Shown: positions 15,245 to 23,552 of the stretch, in pieces
Layout: each line of letters opens with the position of its first letter
Numbering within the stretch: position 1 is the stretch's first letter
NCBI RefSeq assembly: GCF_001984055.1
Contig: NZ_LYVO01000061.1
Location: 1-44,222 of the forward strand
Length of the DNA stretch: 44,222 nucleotides
Source of the DNA: Variovorax sp. KK3
GTDB lineage: Bacteria > Pseudomonadota > Gammaproteobacteria > Burkholderiales > Burkholderiaceae_C
Direction of reading: 5' to 3'
Program-made: the position numbers and the translations under genes
The notes under the pieces: model-generated
Told to the model about the DNA's origin: nothing
The model's input: only the letters and a program-made list of their open reading frames with translations
Databases searched by the model: none

Positions 15245-17356
15245 TTGAGCTGGCGTCTCGAGGTGGCAGTTCAGACCCCCGCGCACAGCGCATTAGGGGA
15301 TGTACTGAGCTACGCCAGCCGGGAATCGTTGCCCCCAGGCACGCTGGTGCGGGTGCCGCTGGGCCGGCGCGAGGTGCTGGGCGTGGTGTGGTCGGGCCAG
15401 CCCGCCGCGCCCGAACTGAGCGATACCGACGGGCCGGCGATCAAGCCGGTAGCCGGCGCGCTGGACGCGCTGGCGCCGCTCGGCGAGGCATGGCGCGACC
15501 TGGTGGGCTTCGCCGCCCGCTACTACCAGCGCTCGCTCGGCGAAATCGCGTTGGCGGCCCTGCCGCCGCAGTTGCGCGACCTGAGCGCGGTGCAGCTCGC
15601 GCGCCGCTTGAAGCGTCAGGCGGTGCCGCCGGAGGCCGCGGCGGAGGCGGCCGGGGCGGCCCACGCCGGTCTGCCGCCTAGCGCCGAGCAGACCCGGGCC
15701 CTGGCGCGCTTCGAAGCGGAACCCGGTCCTTTTTTGCTCCATGGCAGCACCGGCAGTGGCAAGACCGAGGTCTATCTCCAAGCCGTCGCCGCCTTGCTCG
15801 ACCGCGAGCCTGGCGCGCAGGCGCTGGTGATGGTGCCGGAAATCAATCTCACGCCACAGCTGGAGGCCCGCTTCAAGGACCGCTTCGGCAGCACGGCCGT
15901 GGTGTCGCTGCACAGCGGCATGACCCACCCCCAGCGCCTGGCCAGCTGGCTGGCCGCGCACGCGGGCGCAGCGCGCATCGTGCTGGGCACGCGCATGGCG
16001 GTGTTCGCCTCGCTGCCAACGCTACGGCTGATCGTGGTCGACGAAGAGCACGACCCGAGCTACAAGCAGCAGGAAGGCGCCCGTTACTCGGCCCGAGACC
16101 TGGCCGTGTGGCGCGGGCGGCGCGAGAACGCCAAGGTGATGCTGGGTTCGGCCACGCCGTCGCTGGAAAGCTGGCACCAGAGCCGGCCGGCGGAAGGCGA
16201 CGACCCCGGCGGACGATATTCGCGCCTCGAGATGCCCACGCGCATCGGCACGGCAGCGCTGCCGGCGGTGCGCCTGGTCGACATGGGCCGGCAACCGGCG
16301 CGCACCGTGCTGTCGGATGCGCTGTTGGAGGCCATCGGCCAACGGGTGGCGCGCGGCGAGCAGAGCATGATCTTCCTCAACCGGCGCGGCTACGCCCCGG
16401 TGCTGGCCTGTGGCGACTGCGACTGGAAGAGCGAATGCCCGCACTGCAGCGCGTACCGGGTCTTCCACAAGATCGACCGCACCCTGCGCTGTCACCATTG
16501 CGGCTTCACCGAACGCGTGCCGCGCGCCTGCCCGTCCTGCGGCAACCCGGACATCGCGCCGGTGGGCCGCGGCACCGAGCGGCTGGAGGAGCACCTGGGC
16601 GAGCTGTTCGCCGCAGTGAAACGACCGGACGGCAGCCCGGTGCGCATCGCCCGCATCGACGCCGACAGCACGCGCAAGCAAGGCGCATTGCAATCGCAGC
16701 TGGCCGCGGTGCATGCCGGCGAGGTCGACGTTCTGGTGGGCACTCAGATGATCGCCAAGGGGCACGACTTTCGGCGCATCACGCTGGTGGCCGCCGCCAA
16801 CCCCGACGGCGCGCTGTTCTCCAGCGACTTCCGTGCGCCAGAGCGGCTGTTCAGTCTGCTCATGCAGTCGGCAGGACGGGCGGGGCGGGATGCGGCCTAC
16901 CTTGCGGCTCAAGGCGCGACCGCCGAGATGTGGATCCAGACCCACCACCCGCAGCACCCGTTGTTCGAGGCGCTGCGCAAGCACGACTATCCCGCCTTCG
17001 CGCAGCGCGAGCTGCAGGATCGCGCCGCCGCCGGCATGCCGCCCTTCGCCTTCCAGGCATTGCTGCGTGCCGATGCCCGAACGCAGGAAGGGGCGCAGGC
17101 CTTTCTCAATGCGGCCAGCGCCGCGGCAGAGGGATTGGAGCGCGCCGAGTTGGTGACCCGCTACCCGGCAGTGCCGCATGCCATCCAGCGTGTGGCCAAC
17201 GTCGAACGGGCGCAGTTGCTGATCGAAAGCCGTTCACGCGTCGCGCTTCAGAAAATGTTGTGGGCCTGGCAGCCGCTGCTGCACGGGCTGCGCCGCGAGC
17301 CCGAGGGCAAAGGGGTGATCCGATGGCTGGTCGACGTCGACCCGCAGAGCATCTAG
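15245..17356 (+). CDS. priA: Primosomal protein N' (replication restart helicase PriA)
   Basis: A 703-residue DNA helicase that restarts collapsed replication forks. N-terminal 3'-DNA-binding domain (WRLEVAVQTPAHSALGDVLSY), then Walker A LLHGSTGSGKTEVYLQ, the Walker B box DEEHDPSYKQQ, and the zinc-binding insertion with four CxxC pairs between CGDCDWKSECPHC and CHHCGFTERVPRACPSCG. Helicase motifs continue with DADSTRKQGAL, GTQMIAKGHDF and QSAGRAGR. TTG 15245 is chosen because AAGGAAGG lies six bases upstream and the protein then begins like other PriA proteins; a longer frame upstream runs through A/T-rich DNA and codes for unfamiliar sequence. Confidence 0.96.
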   Translation: MSWRLEVAVQTPAHSALGDVLSYASRESLPPGTLVRVPLGRREVLGVVWSGQPAAPELSDTDGPAIKPVAGALDALAPLGEAWRDLVGFAARYYQRSLGEIALAALPPQLRDLSAVQLARRLKRQAVPPEAAAEAAGAAHAGLPPSAEQTRALARFEAEPGPFLLHGSTGSGKTEVYLQAVAALLDREPGAQALVMVPEINLTPQLEARFKDRFGSTAVVSLHSGMTHPQRLASWLAAHAGAARIVLGTRMAVFASLPTLRLIVVDEEHDPSYKQQEGARYSARDLAVWRGRRENAKVMLGSATPSLESWHQSRPAEGDDPGGRYSRLEMPTRIGTAALPAVRLVDMGRQPARTVLSDALLEAIGQRVARGEQSMIFLNRRGYAPVLACGDCDWKSECPHCSAYRVFHKIDRTLRCHHCGFTERVPRACPSCGNPDIAPVGRGTERLEEHLGELFAAVKRPDGSPVRIARIDADSTRKQGALQSQLAAVHAGEVDVLVGTQMIAKGHDFRRITLVAAANPDGALFSSDFRAPERLFSLLMQSAGRAGRDAAYLAAQGATAEMWIQTHHPQHPLFEALRKHDYPAFAQRELQDRAAAGMPPFAFQALLRADARTQEGAQAFLNAASAAAEGLERAELVTRYPAVPHAIQRVANVERAQLLIESRSRVALQKMLWAWQPLLHGLRREPEGKGVIRWLVDVDPQSI

Positions 17357-17372
17357 CGATCGAACGGGTGCC

Positions 17373-17582
17373 TCAGTGGAGCCCGATCGGCAGCTTGCCC
17401 ATTTCGATGTAACGAAGCGCCGAGCGCCGTCGGCGCTGGGCCGGGTTGGGCCATGCGAACAGCAGGAAGCTGGCCGCAGCCGCCGCAAGCGCCCCGCCGG
17501 CGCCCAAGGCGCCCGCGAGCCAAAGCCAGCCCACGGTGGCAACGCAGACCACCCACAGCACCCAGCGCAACCAAGTCGTCAT
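17373..17582 (-). CDS. Small two-segment membrane protein, function unknown
   Basis: A 69-residue protein from ATG 17582 (MTTWLRWVLWVVCVATVGWLW) with two hydrophobic segments, roughly residues 5-24 and 26-43, and a basic tail (PNPAQRRRRSALRYIEMGKLP). I do not recognise a family. A longer in-frame start adds another hydrophobic stretch, but ATG 17582 has GGGGAA at a fair distance upstream. It is convergent with priA, with a 16-bp gap. Coding character (high GC3, no frameshifts) supports a real gene. Confidence 0.6.
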   Translation of the reverse strand: MTTWLRWVLWVVCVATVGWLWLAGALGAGGALAAAAASFLLFAWPNPAQRRRRSALRYIEMGKLPIGLH

Positions 17583-17778
17583 GGCATTTCCCCGGTTTTG
17601 AGCCCACTTTACCAGCAGGACTGCAAACAGAAGCATTAGTCAAATGGAGTAAGTAACACTAACAGCCAATGGCCCTGCGTTCGTTCACGCCCTATCCTGA
17701 GCCCTTGACCGACAGCGCCGGCGGCCGATGTCGGACAAAGTCGGGTACTTCGACGGGCAAACCTGAAAGGCTGCAGGC

Positions 17779-18402
17779 GTGAAAAGCTGGTTGTTGGTTG
17801 TAGCCATCCTCGCCGCCGGTGCGCAGGCGGCGGAGATCGAACTCGAAGGCAGCCGCCTGCGGGTCAGCGGCATGCTCGACGGCAGCGCCATCGGGCAGTT
17901 CATGGAGCACCTGGGCGGCGGCCAGGTGCGCACGGTGATCTTCGAGAACTCGCTGGGCGGCACCGCAGAGGTCGCGGGCGCTTATGCCCGTGCGATCCGG
18001 GACAGCGGCGTCAACACGGAGGCGCGCGGCCAATGCCATGCGGCGTGTGCCTACGCTTTCCTGGCCGGCAAGGAGCACCGCTTCGCGCGCGGCTTCCAGG
18101 TCAACGGCCTGCTGATTCCGGTGGCCGTGCGACCCGGACCGCAAGAACTGTCCAGCCGCTGGCGAGGCGACGAAGCGCACAAGACGCTGGCCGAGTTCAC
18201 CGAGCCGGCCGGCGAAGCGAATGCCGCCAAGGACCGCTGGCAACCCACGCAGGGCGTGCTGTTCACCTCCACGCCCACGCTCTTCGGCCGCGTCTACAAC
18301 GCGTTCTATTGCGACGGCACCCAGGGCCGGGACATGTCGCGCTGCGAATTGCTGAGCGATGCCGACCCCTACAAGCTCGGCGTGCTCACGCCCTGGCCCT
18401 GA
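17779..18402 (+). CDS. Exported ClpP/crotonase-fold-like protein, function unknown
   Basis: A 207-residue protein with a short signal peptide (MKSWLLVVAILAAGAQA-A). The mature part resembles periplasmic ClpP-like proteins (COG3904-like): VRTVIFENSLGGTAEVAGAYARAIRDSG, then TEARGQCHAACAYAFLAGKEHRF. Relatives usually read N-S-P-G-G and C-x-S-A-C; here they are NSLGG and CHAAC, so the likely nucleophile Ser is missing and a protease role is doubtful. Four cysteines in the mature part could form disulfides. The start is GTG 17779 with GAAAGG eight bases upstream. It is convergent with the AEC transporter gene, 6 bp away. Confidence 0.6.
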   Translation: MKSWLLVVAILAAGAQAAEIELEGSRLRVSGMLDGSAIGQFMEHLGGGQVRTVIFENSLGGTAEVAGAYARAIRDSGVNTEARGQCHAACAYAFLAGKEHRFARGFQVNGLLIPVAVRPGPQELSSRWRGDEAHKTLAEFTEPAGEANAAKDRWQPTQGVLFTSTPTLFGRVYNAFYCDGTQGRDMSRCELLSDADPYKLGVLTPWP

Positions 18403-18408
18403 GGTGCG

Positions 18409-19419
18409 TCAGCGAAGCCAGCCCACCGCCAGAGGAAAGCTGAAGAAGGTTGCGACGGTCGTCCAGAGGATGATTCGCGCGATGCGCCCATTGTCGGCAC
18501 TGAAGCGTTCGGCCAGCATGGCCACGTTGCTGGCGCTGGGCAGCGCGGCCACCAGCACGATCGCGACCAGCGCCTGCTGCGATAGCGGCACGCCCAGCGC
18601 GATGGCCGCGCGTCCCGCGCCGTAGACCAGCAGCGGATGCACCGCCAGCTTGATGGCCGTCACCGACAGCAGATCGGCCGGCCTCGCCTGCGCGGCCGCC
18701 CGAACGCCGCTGCCCATGGCGGCGGCGACCAGCGCGCTGGCCCGGTGCTCGCGCGCCAGCAGGGCCGAGCGGGCCAGTACGGCGCCGATGGTGAACAGCG
18801 CGACCGGCGAGGCGGCATCGCCCAGCATCGCGATCGTGCGCTCCAGCGGCGCCGGCAGGGTCAGGCGCAGGGCAGAGACCAGCCCGCCCAGCAGGATGGC
18901 CCAGGGCATCGGGTTCTGCACGATGCCGCGCAGCGCCTGGCGCGCGGCACGGGAGGGCCCGTGCGCGTCGGCGCCGTCCAGGCGCGACAACGCAATGCAC
19001 AGCGAGGACGTCAGCACCAGGTCGAAGGCGATGGTGATGATCATCGGCGAGGCCGCTTGCGCACCCAGGATGGCGATCAGCAGGGGCAGGCCCATGAAGC
19101 CGGTGTTGGGAAACGCGGCCACGAGGGCGCCGAAGGCGGCGTCGTTCCAGCCGATGCGCTGCCGCCGTGCCAGCCCCACGGTAAGGGCGACGACCGCGAA
19201 GGCGCACACGCCCCACACGAGCACCACGCCGCCGTCGAGCAGCTGCCCGATAGGCGCGCCGGCCCCGAAACGGAACAGCATGCACGGCAATGCAAAGTAG
19301 AGAACGAAGGCATTCAGGCCCGGGATGGCGCCGAGCGGCAAGGCCCCGCTGCGGGCTGCCGCATAGCCGGCCGCGATCAAGGCGAAGAACGGGAGGGTGA
19401 CGAGGAGGATCTGCAGCAC
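18409..19419 (-). CDS. AEC family transporter (auxin efflux carrier-like)
   Basis: A 336-residue polytopic inner-membrane protein of the auxin efflux carrier (AEC) family, with about ten hydrophobic segments in two halves. Family-like parts are LQILLVTLPFFALIAAGYAAARSG at the start, GALVAAFPNTGFMGLPLLIAILG in the first half, and AEC-type NPMPWAILLGGLVSAL at the start of the second. Substrates of such carriers are often dicarboxylates or other organic acids; none can be assigned here. The start is taken as GTG 19419; upstream in-frame sequence (HASHATTITR) does not look like a family N-terminus. It is divergent from rep. Confidence 0.87.
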   Translation of the reverse strand: MLQILLVTLPFFALIAAGYAAARSGALPLGAIPGLNAFVLYFALPCMLFRFGAGAPIGQLLDGGVVLVWGVCAFAVVALTVGLARRQRIGWNDAAFGALVAAFPNTGFMGLPLLIAILGAQAASPMIITIAFDLVLTSSLCIALSRLDGADAHGPSRAARQALRGIVQNPMPWAILLGGLVSALRLTLPAPLERTIAMLGDAASPVALFTIGAVLARSALLAREHRASALVAAAMGSGVRAAAQARPADLLSVTAIKLAVHPLLVYGAGRAAIALGVPLSQQALVAIVLVAALPSASNVAMLAERFSADNGRIARIILWTTVATFFSFPLAVGWLR

Positions 19420-19553
19420 GCGCGTGATTGTCGTTGCGTGACTTGCGTGACATGCGGCACATGGCGACACAGCTTTCACATGACCTTGCATCGGGCCGGC
19501 CCCGTATCATTGCCCGCTTTGCCCCTGGCGCCGCCCCGCCCTTCCCTTTCTTC

Positions 19554-21656
19554 ATGTCCGGTCTCAATCTCGCGCAGCAGGAAGCCGTCAACTATCTCCA
19601 TGGTCCCTGCCTCGTGCTGGCGGGCGCCGGCTCGGGAAAGACGCGCGTCATCACGCACAAGATCGCGCGGCTGATCCAGACGGGCGTCGCGCCGCAGCGC
19701 ATCGCGGCCATCACCTTCACCAACAAGGCCGCGGCCGAAATGAGGGAGCGCGCCAAGGGCCTGATCGGGCGCGACGCCAACAAGGTGGTGGTGTGCACCT
19801 TCCATGCGCTGGGCGTGCGCATGATGCGCGAGGACGGCGCCGTGCTGGGCCTGAAGCCAGCCTTCAGCATCCTCGACAGCGACGACGTCACCAAGATCCT
19901 CAAGGATGCCGGCGGCACCACCGACGCGGCGACCGCGCGCATCTGGCAGTGGACGATCAGCAAGTGGAAGAACATGGGGCTCACCGCAGCGCAGGCCGAA
20001 GCCCAGGCTGCCGACGACAACGAGCGCATCACCGCACGCATCATGGCCCGGTACGAGGAGCGCCTGACCGCCTACCAGAGCGTGGACTTCGACGACCTGA
20101 TCGGCATGCCGCTGAAGCTGCTGCAGGACCACGAGGAAGTGCGCGCCAAGTGGCAGGCCGCGCTCGGCCACGTGCTGGTCGACGAATACCAGGACACCAA
20201 CGCCACCCAGTACGAAGTGCTCAAAGCTTTGGTGGGCATGAGGGGCCGCTTCACCGCAGTGGGCGACGACGACCAGTCGATCTACGGCTGGCGTGGCGCC
20301 ACGCTGGACAACCTGCGCAAACTGCCGGTGGACTTCCCCACGCTGAAGGTCATCAAGCTCGAGCAAAACTACCGCAGCACCAGCGCCATCCTGCGCGCAG
20401 CCAACAACGTGATCGGGCCGAATCCCAAGCTCTTTCCGAAGACGCTGTTCAGCGAACTGGGCGAAGGCGAACCGGTGCGCGTGGTCGATGCCGACCACGA
20501 ACAGCACGAGGCCGAGCGCGCGGTGGCGCGCATCGTCAGCCTGCGCAGCAGCGACTCGGTGACGCAGGGCCCGCAGTTCAAGGAGTTCCGTGACTTCGCG
20601 ATCCTCTATCGCGCCAACCACCAGGCGCGCGTGTTCGAGCAGGCCCTGCGAAAGGCGCAGATTCCGTACAAGGTGTCGGGGGGGCAGAGCTTCTTCGACC
20701 GTGCGGAAATCAAGGACCTGTGCGGCTGGTTCCGCCTGTGGGTCAACAACGACGACGACCCGGCCTTCCTGCGCGCCGTAACCACGCCGAAGCGCGGCAT
20801 CGGCCACACCACGCTGGCCGGCCTCGGCACCTTCGCCAGCCAGTACAAGCTGAGCCTGTTCGAAGCGCTGTTCTCGTCGTCGCTGCCGAGCGTGATGGCC
20901 AAGCGCGCCATGGAAGGCCTGCACGAGTTCGGGCGCTACATCAACGACCTCGAGTACCGCGCGCGCCGCACGCTGGGCGCCGAGGATGCGCGCGCATTCC
21001 TGAACGACTGGCTCAAGGAAATCGAGTACGAGAAGCATCTCTACGACGGCGAGGACAGCGAGCAGGCCGCGGCCAGCCGCTGGACCAACGTGATGGAGTT
21101 CTGCGACTGGATGGCGCAGCGCTGCGGCGGCAAGGTCAGCGACCCCTCGGGCGCGACCACCGACACCGAAGCCAAGACCCTGCTCGAAGTCGCGCAGACC
21201 ATCTCGCTGCTGTCCACCATCAGCGAGCGCGAGCAGGACCAGAACGTGGTCACGCTTTCTACCCTGCACGCGTCGAAGGGCCTCGAATGGCCGCACGTGA
21301 TGCTGATCGGCGTCAACGAGGGGCTGCTGCCCTTCAAGCTCGACGACGGCGGCGGCCGCCAGCAGAAGGTGAGCGACGACACCCTGCAGCGCCTGCAGGA
21401 AGAGCGGCGCCTGATGTACGTGGGCATCACGCGCGCGCAACGCAGCCTGGCGGTGAGCTGGACCAAGCGCCGCAAGCAGGGCCGCGAGATGGTGCCGGCG
21501 CAACCCAGCCGCTTCATCAGCGAGATGGCGCTCGACCAGAAGACCGTCAAGGAAGACCCGCGCGAAAAGCTGAAGGCGCTGCGCGCCGAGTTCGCACGCA
21601 AGGCCCAGCAAAATGCGGCGGCCGCCGCTGCCGCGCAGGCCGCGCCGGCGCCATGA
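19554..21656 (+). CDS. rep: ATP-dependent DNA helicase Rep (UvrD/Rep superfamily 1)
   Basis: A 700-residue SF1A 3'-5' helicase. Motifs in order: Q motif and Walker A (LNLAQQEAVNYLHG, LVLAGAGSGKTRVITHKI), AITFTNKAAAEMRER (Ia), LVDEYQDTNATQYE (II), GDDDQSIYGWRGA (III), LEQNYRST (IV), STLHASKGLEWPHV (V) and EERRLMYVGITRAQ (VI). GPCLVLAGAGSGKTRVITHKIARLI matches Rep better than UvrD when aligned from memory. Rep helps forks pass transcription complexes. ATG 19554 is the start although no good ribosome site precedes it. Its stop overlaps the next start as ATGA. Confidence 0.93.
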   Translation: MSGLNLAQQEAVNYLHGPCLVLAGAGSGKTRVITHKIARLIQTGVAPQRIAAITFTNKAAAEMRERAKGLIGRDANKVVVCTFHALGVRMMREDGAVLGLKPAFSILDSDDVTKILKDAGGTTDAATARIWQWTISKWKNMGLTAAQAEAQAADDNERITARIMARYEERLTAYQSVDFDDLIGMPLKLLQDHEEVRAKWQAALGHVLVDEYQDTNATQYEVLKALVGMRGRFTAVGDDDQSIYGWRGATLDNLRKLPVDFPTLKVIKLEQNYRSTSAILRAANNVIGPNPKLFPKTLFSELGEGEPVRVVDADHEQHEAERAVARIVSLRSSDSVTQGPQFKEFRDFAILYRANHQARVFEQALRKAQIPYKVSGGQSFFDRAEIKDLCGWFRLWVNNDDDPAFLRAVTTPKRGIGHTTLAGLGTFASQYKLSLFEALFSSSLPSVMAKRAMEGLHEFGRYINDLEYRARRTLGAEDARAFLNDWLKEIEYEKHLYDGEDSEQAAASRWTNVMEFCDWMAQRCGGKVSDPSGATTDTEAKTLLEVAQTISLLSTISEREQDQNVVTLSTLHASKGLEWPHVMLIGVNEGLLPFKLDDGGGRQQKVSDDTLQRLQEERRLMYVGITRAQRSLAVSWTKRRKQGREMVPAQPSRFISEMALDQKTVKEDPREKLKALRAEFARKAQQNAAAAAAAQAAPAP

Positions 21657-22081
21657 AGCGGCTCGTCCTGTTGGCTGCATGCCTGGCCGCATGCGGCGCG
21701 GCCGCCCAGCCGGCCTGCCCGGCGAACGGCCGCGAACTGCCGGTGGAAGCCCTCTACGGCCGCTGGGAGGCGCGCATCGACGGGCAGCCCGGCATCGCGC
21801 AGGTGCGGCTCGAGAGGCACCCCGACTATGCCGGCGTGCGCGGCACCGTCACGCGCGGCGGTGGCACGAAGCCTGCGACGGTGGCGCAGCTTGCGGGCGA
21901 CGTCGACGACGAAGGCATGCTGAACATCGACGAGTCGGCGGATGGCCGCGCCATCAGTGGCAGTTGGCTGGGCGAGCTTCAACCGGGCTCGTGCGGCAAG
22001 GAATTCAAGGGCACGTGGCGCAATGCGTCCGACGACAGCACGCATCCCTTCGTGCTGAACAAGACAGGCACCTGGCAATGA
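21653..22081 (+). CDS. Small exported protein, function unknown
   Basis: A 142-residue protein with an N-terminal export signal (MKRLVLLAACLAACGAAAQ); LAAC could be a lipobox, or signal peptidase I may cut after AAAQ. The mature part has EALYGRWEARIDGQPGIAQVRLERHPDYAGVRGTV and later GSWLGELQPGSCGKEFKGTW, suggesting a small beta-rich domain. I do not recognise a named family. Overlaps of 4 bp (ATGA) with both rep upstream and the phospholipase gene downstream suggest translational coupling; a partnership with the phospholipase in the envelope is plausible but unproven. Confidence 0.75.
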   Translation: MKRLVLLAACLAACGAAAQPACPANGRELPVEALYGRWEARIDGQPGIAQVRLERHPDYAGVRGTVTRGGGTKPATVAQLAGDVDDEGMLNIDESADGRAISGSWLGELQPGSCGKEFKGTWRNASDDSTHPFVLNKTGTWQ

Positions 22082-23238
22082 AGACACGCATCACCACCCT
22101 CGCAACGCTCCTCGCCGCCGGCTTCGGCCCGGCGCTGGCGCAGACCCCACCCGCCGGCACGCCGCCGAGCCCGCTGTCGGAGGCGCAACTGACCTGGCAG
22201 CAATGCCAGCGCCTCGCCGCCGACAACGACGCGCGACTGGCCTGCTACGACCGCTGGGCGCAACAGCAGACGCTGCCGGCGGCCGTCGTGCCCAGCGCAC
22301 CGCCGGTGCTCGCAGCGACCCAGCCGCCCGCACCCGTGGACGCCACGGTGCCCGCCACGCGCGTGGTCTCGGTCGCCAAGGAAGAAGGCTGCCGCGACCG
22401 GCAGTACTCGGCGCTCTCGCGCTTCTGGGAGCTGGAGAACGGCAGCGACTGCGGCACCTTCGTCTTTCGCGGGTACCGGCCGCTCAACGTCTCGTTCTCG
22501 ACGGCCGATTCCAAGCCCGACACGCCCACCTCGCCCGCGGCCGGCCACACCGGCACCTACATCCCCTACCAGGCCAACGAGATGCGCATCGGGCTGTCGG
22601 TGCGCACCAAGCTCGCCCAGGGCATGCTGACGCAGAACGACCCGGTCAAGAAAGACTCGCTGTGGTTCGGCTACACGCAGCAGTCGACCTGGCAGCTGTT
22701 CAATGGCGACATCTCGCGGCCCTTCCGCACCACCGACCACGAGCCGGAGCTGATGTACGTGTATCCCACCGACCTCAAGCTGCCGGGCGGCTGGCGCTGG
22801 CGCTACGCGGGCGTGGGCCTGGTGCACCAATCGAACGGCCAGAGCCTGCCCTACTCGCGCAGCTGGAACCGCGTGTACCTGATGGGCGGCATGGAGCTGG
22901 ACGACCGATTCACCCTCACGGGCCGCGTCTGGCAGCGTCTGCACGAGAGCGAGTCGAACGACGACAACCCGGACATCGCGAACTTCATCGGCCGCGCCGA
23001 GATCACAGGCCGCTGGAACCTCAGCAGCGAGAACACGGTCGGCGTGACCCTGCGCCACAACTTGCGCGACAGCGGCAAGGGATCGATACGGCTCGAATGG
23101 CTGAAGGCCATCGGCGATTCGGCGAAGAGCAACCTGCGCTTCCATACGCAGCTGTTCCACGGCTACGGCGACACGCTGGTCGACTACAACCGCAAGCGCA
23201 CCGTGTTGAGCATCGGGCTCAGCCTGGTCGACTTCTGA
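22078..23238 (+). CDS. pldA: Outer-membrane phospholipase A (OMPLA)
   Basis: A 386-residue outer-membrane enzyme that hydrolyses acyl chains of misplaced surface phospholipids. Signal peptide to about residue 21 (FGPALA-QT), then a Pro/Ala-rich extension to about residue 110, then a 12-strand barrel. The catalytic signature is clear: H250-Q-S252-N-G and N264 in SRSWNRVY, with the same 14-residue His-Asn spacing as E. coli H142/S144/N156. Family members are Ca-dependent dimers. It ends in the aromatic residue Phe, as outer-membrane barrels do. Its start overlaps the preceding gene (ATGA). Confidence 0.94.
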   Translation: MKTRITTLATLLAAGFGPALAQTPPAGTPPSPLSEAQLTWQQCQRLAADNDARLACYDRWAQQQTLPAAVVPSAPPVLAATQPPAPVDATVPATRVVSVAKEEGCRDRQYSALSRFWELENGSDCGTFVFRGYRPLNVSFSTADSKPDTPTSPAAGHTGTYIPYQANEMRIGLSVRTKLAQGMLTQNDPVKKDSLWFGYTQQSTWQLFNGDISRPFRTTDHEPELMYVYPTDLKLPGGWRWRYAGVGLVHQSNGQSLPYSRSWNRVYLMGGMELDDRFTLTGRVWQRLHESESNDDNPDIANFIGRAEITGRWNLSSENTVGVTLRHNLRDSGKGSIRLEWLKAIGDSAKSNLRFHTQLFHGYGDTLVDYNRKRTVLSIGLSLVDF

Positions 23239-23256
23239 CGACCGGCGAGCAGCGCG

Positions 23257-23439
23257 TCATTCGCGGGCGGCCAGGTGGTCGCGCACCGCGGTGACGTGGT
23301 CGCCCACCTGGAAGAGTGCATCGCGAAGCTGCGCCTCCGAGCAGCGCAACTGCTGGCACCAATAGCGAAGCTCCAGGGGATCGTCGGCGAGGATGCGCCC
23401 CGGGTCCAACGGCTTGAAATGGCTGAGATCGTCGGTCAT
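23257..23439 (-). CDS. DUF3606 domain protein
   Basis: A 60-residue, acidic, soluble protein almost wholly made of the DUF3606 domain: RILADDPLELRYWCQQLRCS, then EAQLRDALFQVGDHVTAVRDHL. Function unknown. The start at ATG 23439 has a strong GGAGG five bases upstream. It lies downstream of icd beyond a large palindrome and is convergent with pldA (18-bp gap). Confidence 0.88.
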   Translation of the reverse strand: MTDDLSHFKPLDPGRILADDPLELRYWCQQLRCSEAQLRDALFQVGDHVTAVRDHLAARE

Positions 23440-23505
23440 GCGGGCCTCCGCGACGGGCGCGATCGGGTCTTTATAGGCGTCTGCTGTTCAATCCGCAAGA
23501 CGGTG

Positions 23506-23543
23506 TGCGCGTGGAACGGGCCGGCCGGCCCGTTCCACGCGCA
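23506..23543. repeat. 38-bp perfect palindrome after icd (likely hairpin)
   Basis: Two 19-base arms join at 23524/23525 with no mismatch; the centre is GGGCCGGCCGGCCC and the outer arms are TGCGCGTGGAAC and its complement. It begins 9 bp after the icd stop on the minus strand. As RNA it would fold into a very stable hairpin, but no U-run follows, so it is not a textbook intrinsic terminator. It may stop RNA polymerase with Rho, or protect the icd mRNA 3' end. Confidence 0.8.
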
Positions 23544-23552
23544 TGCGGCCCG

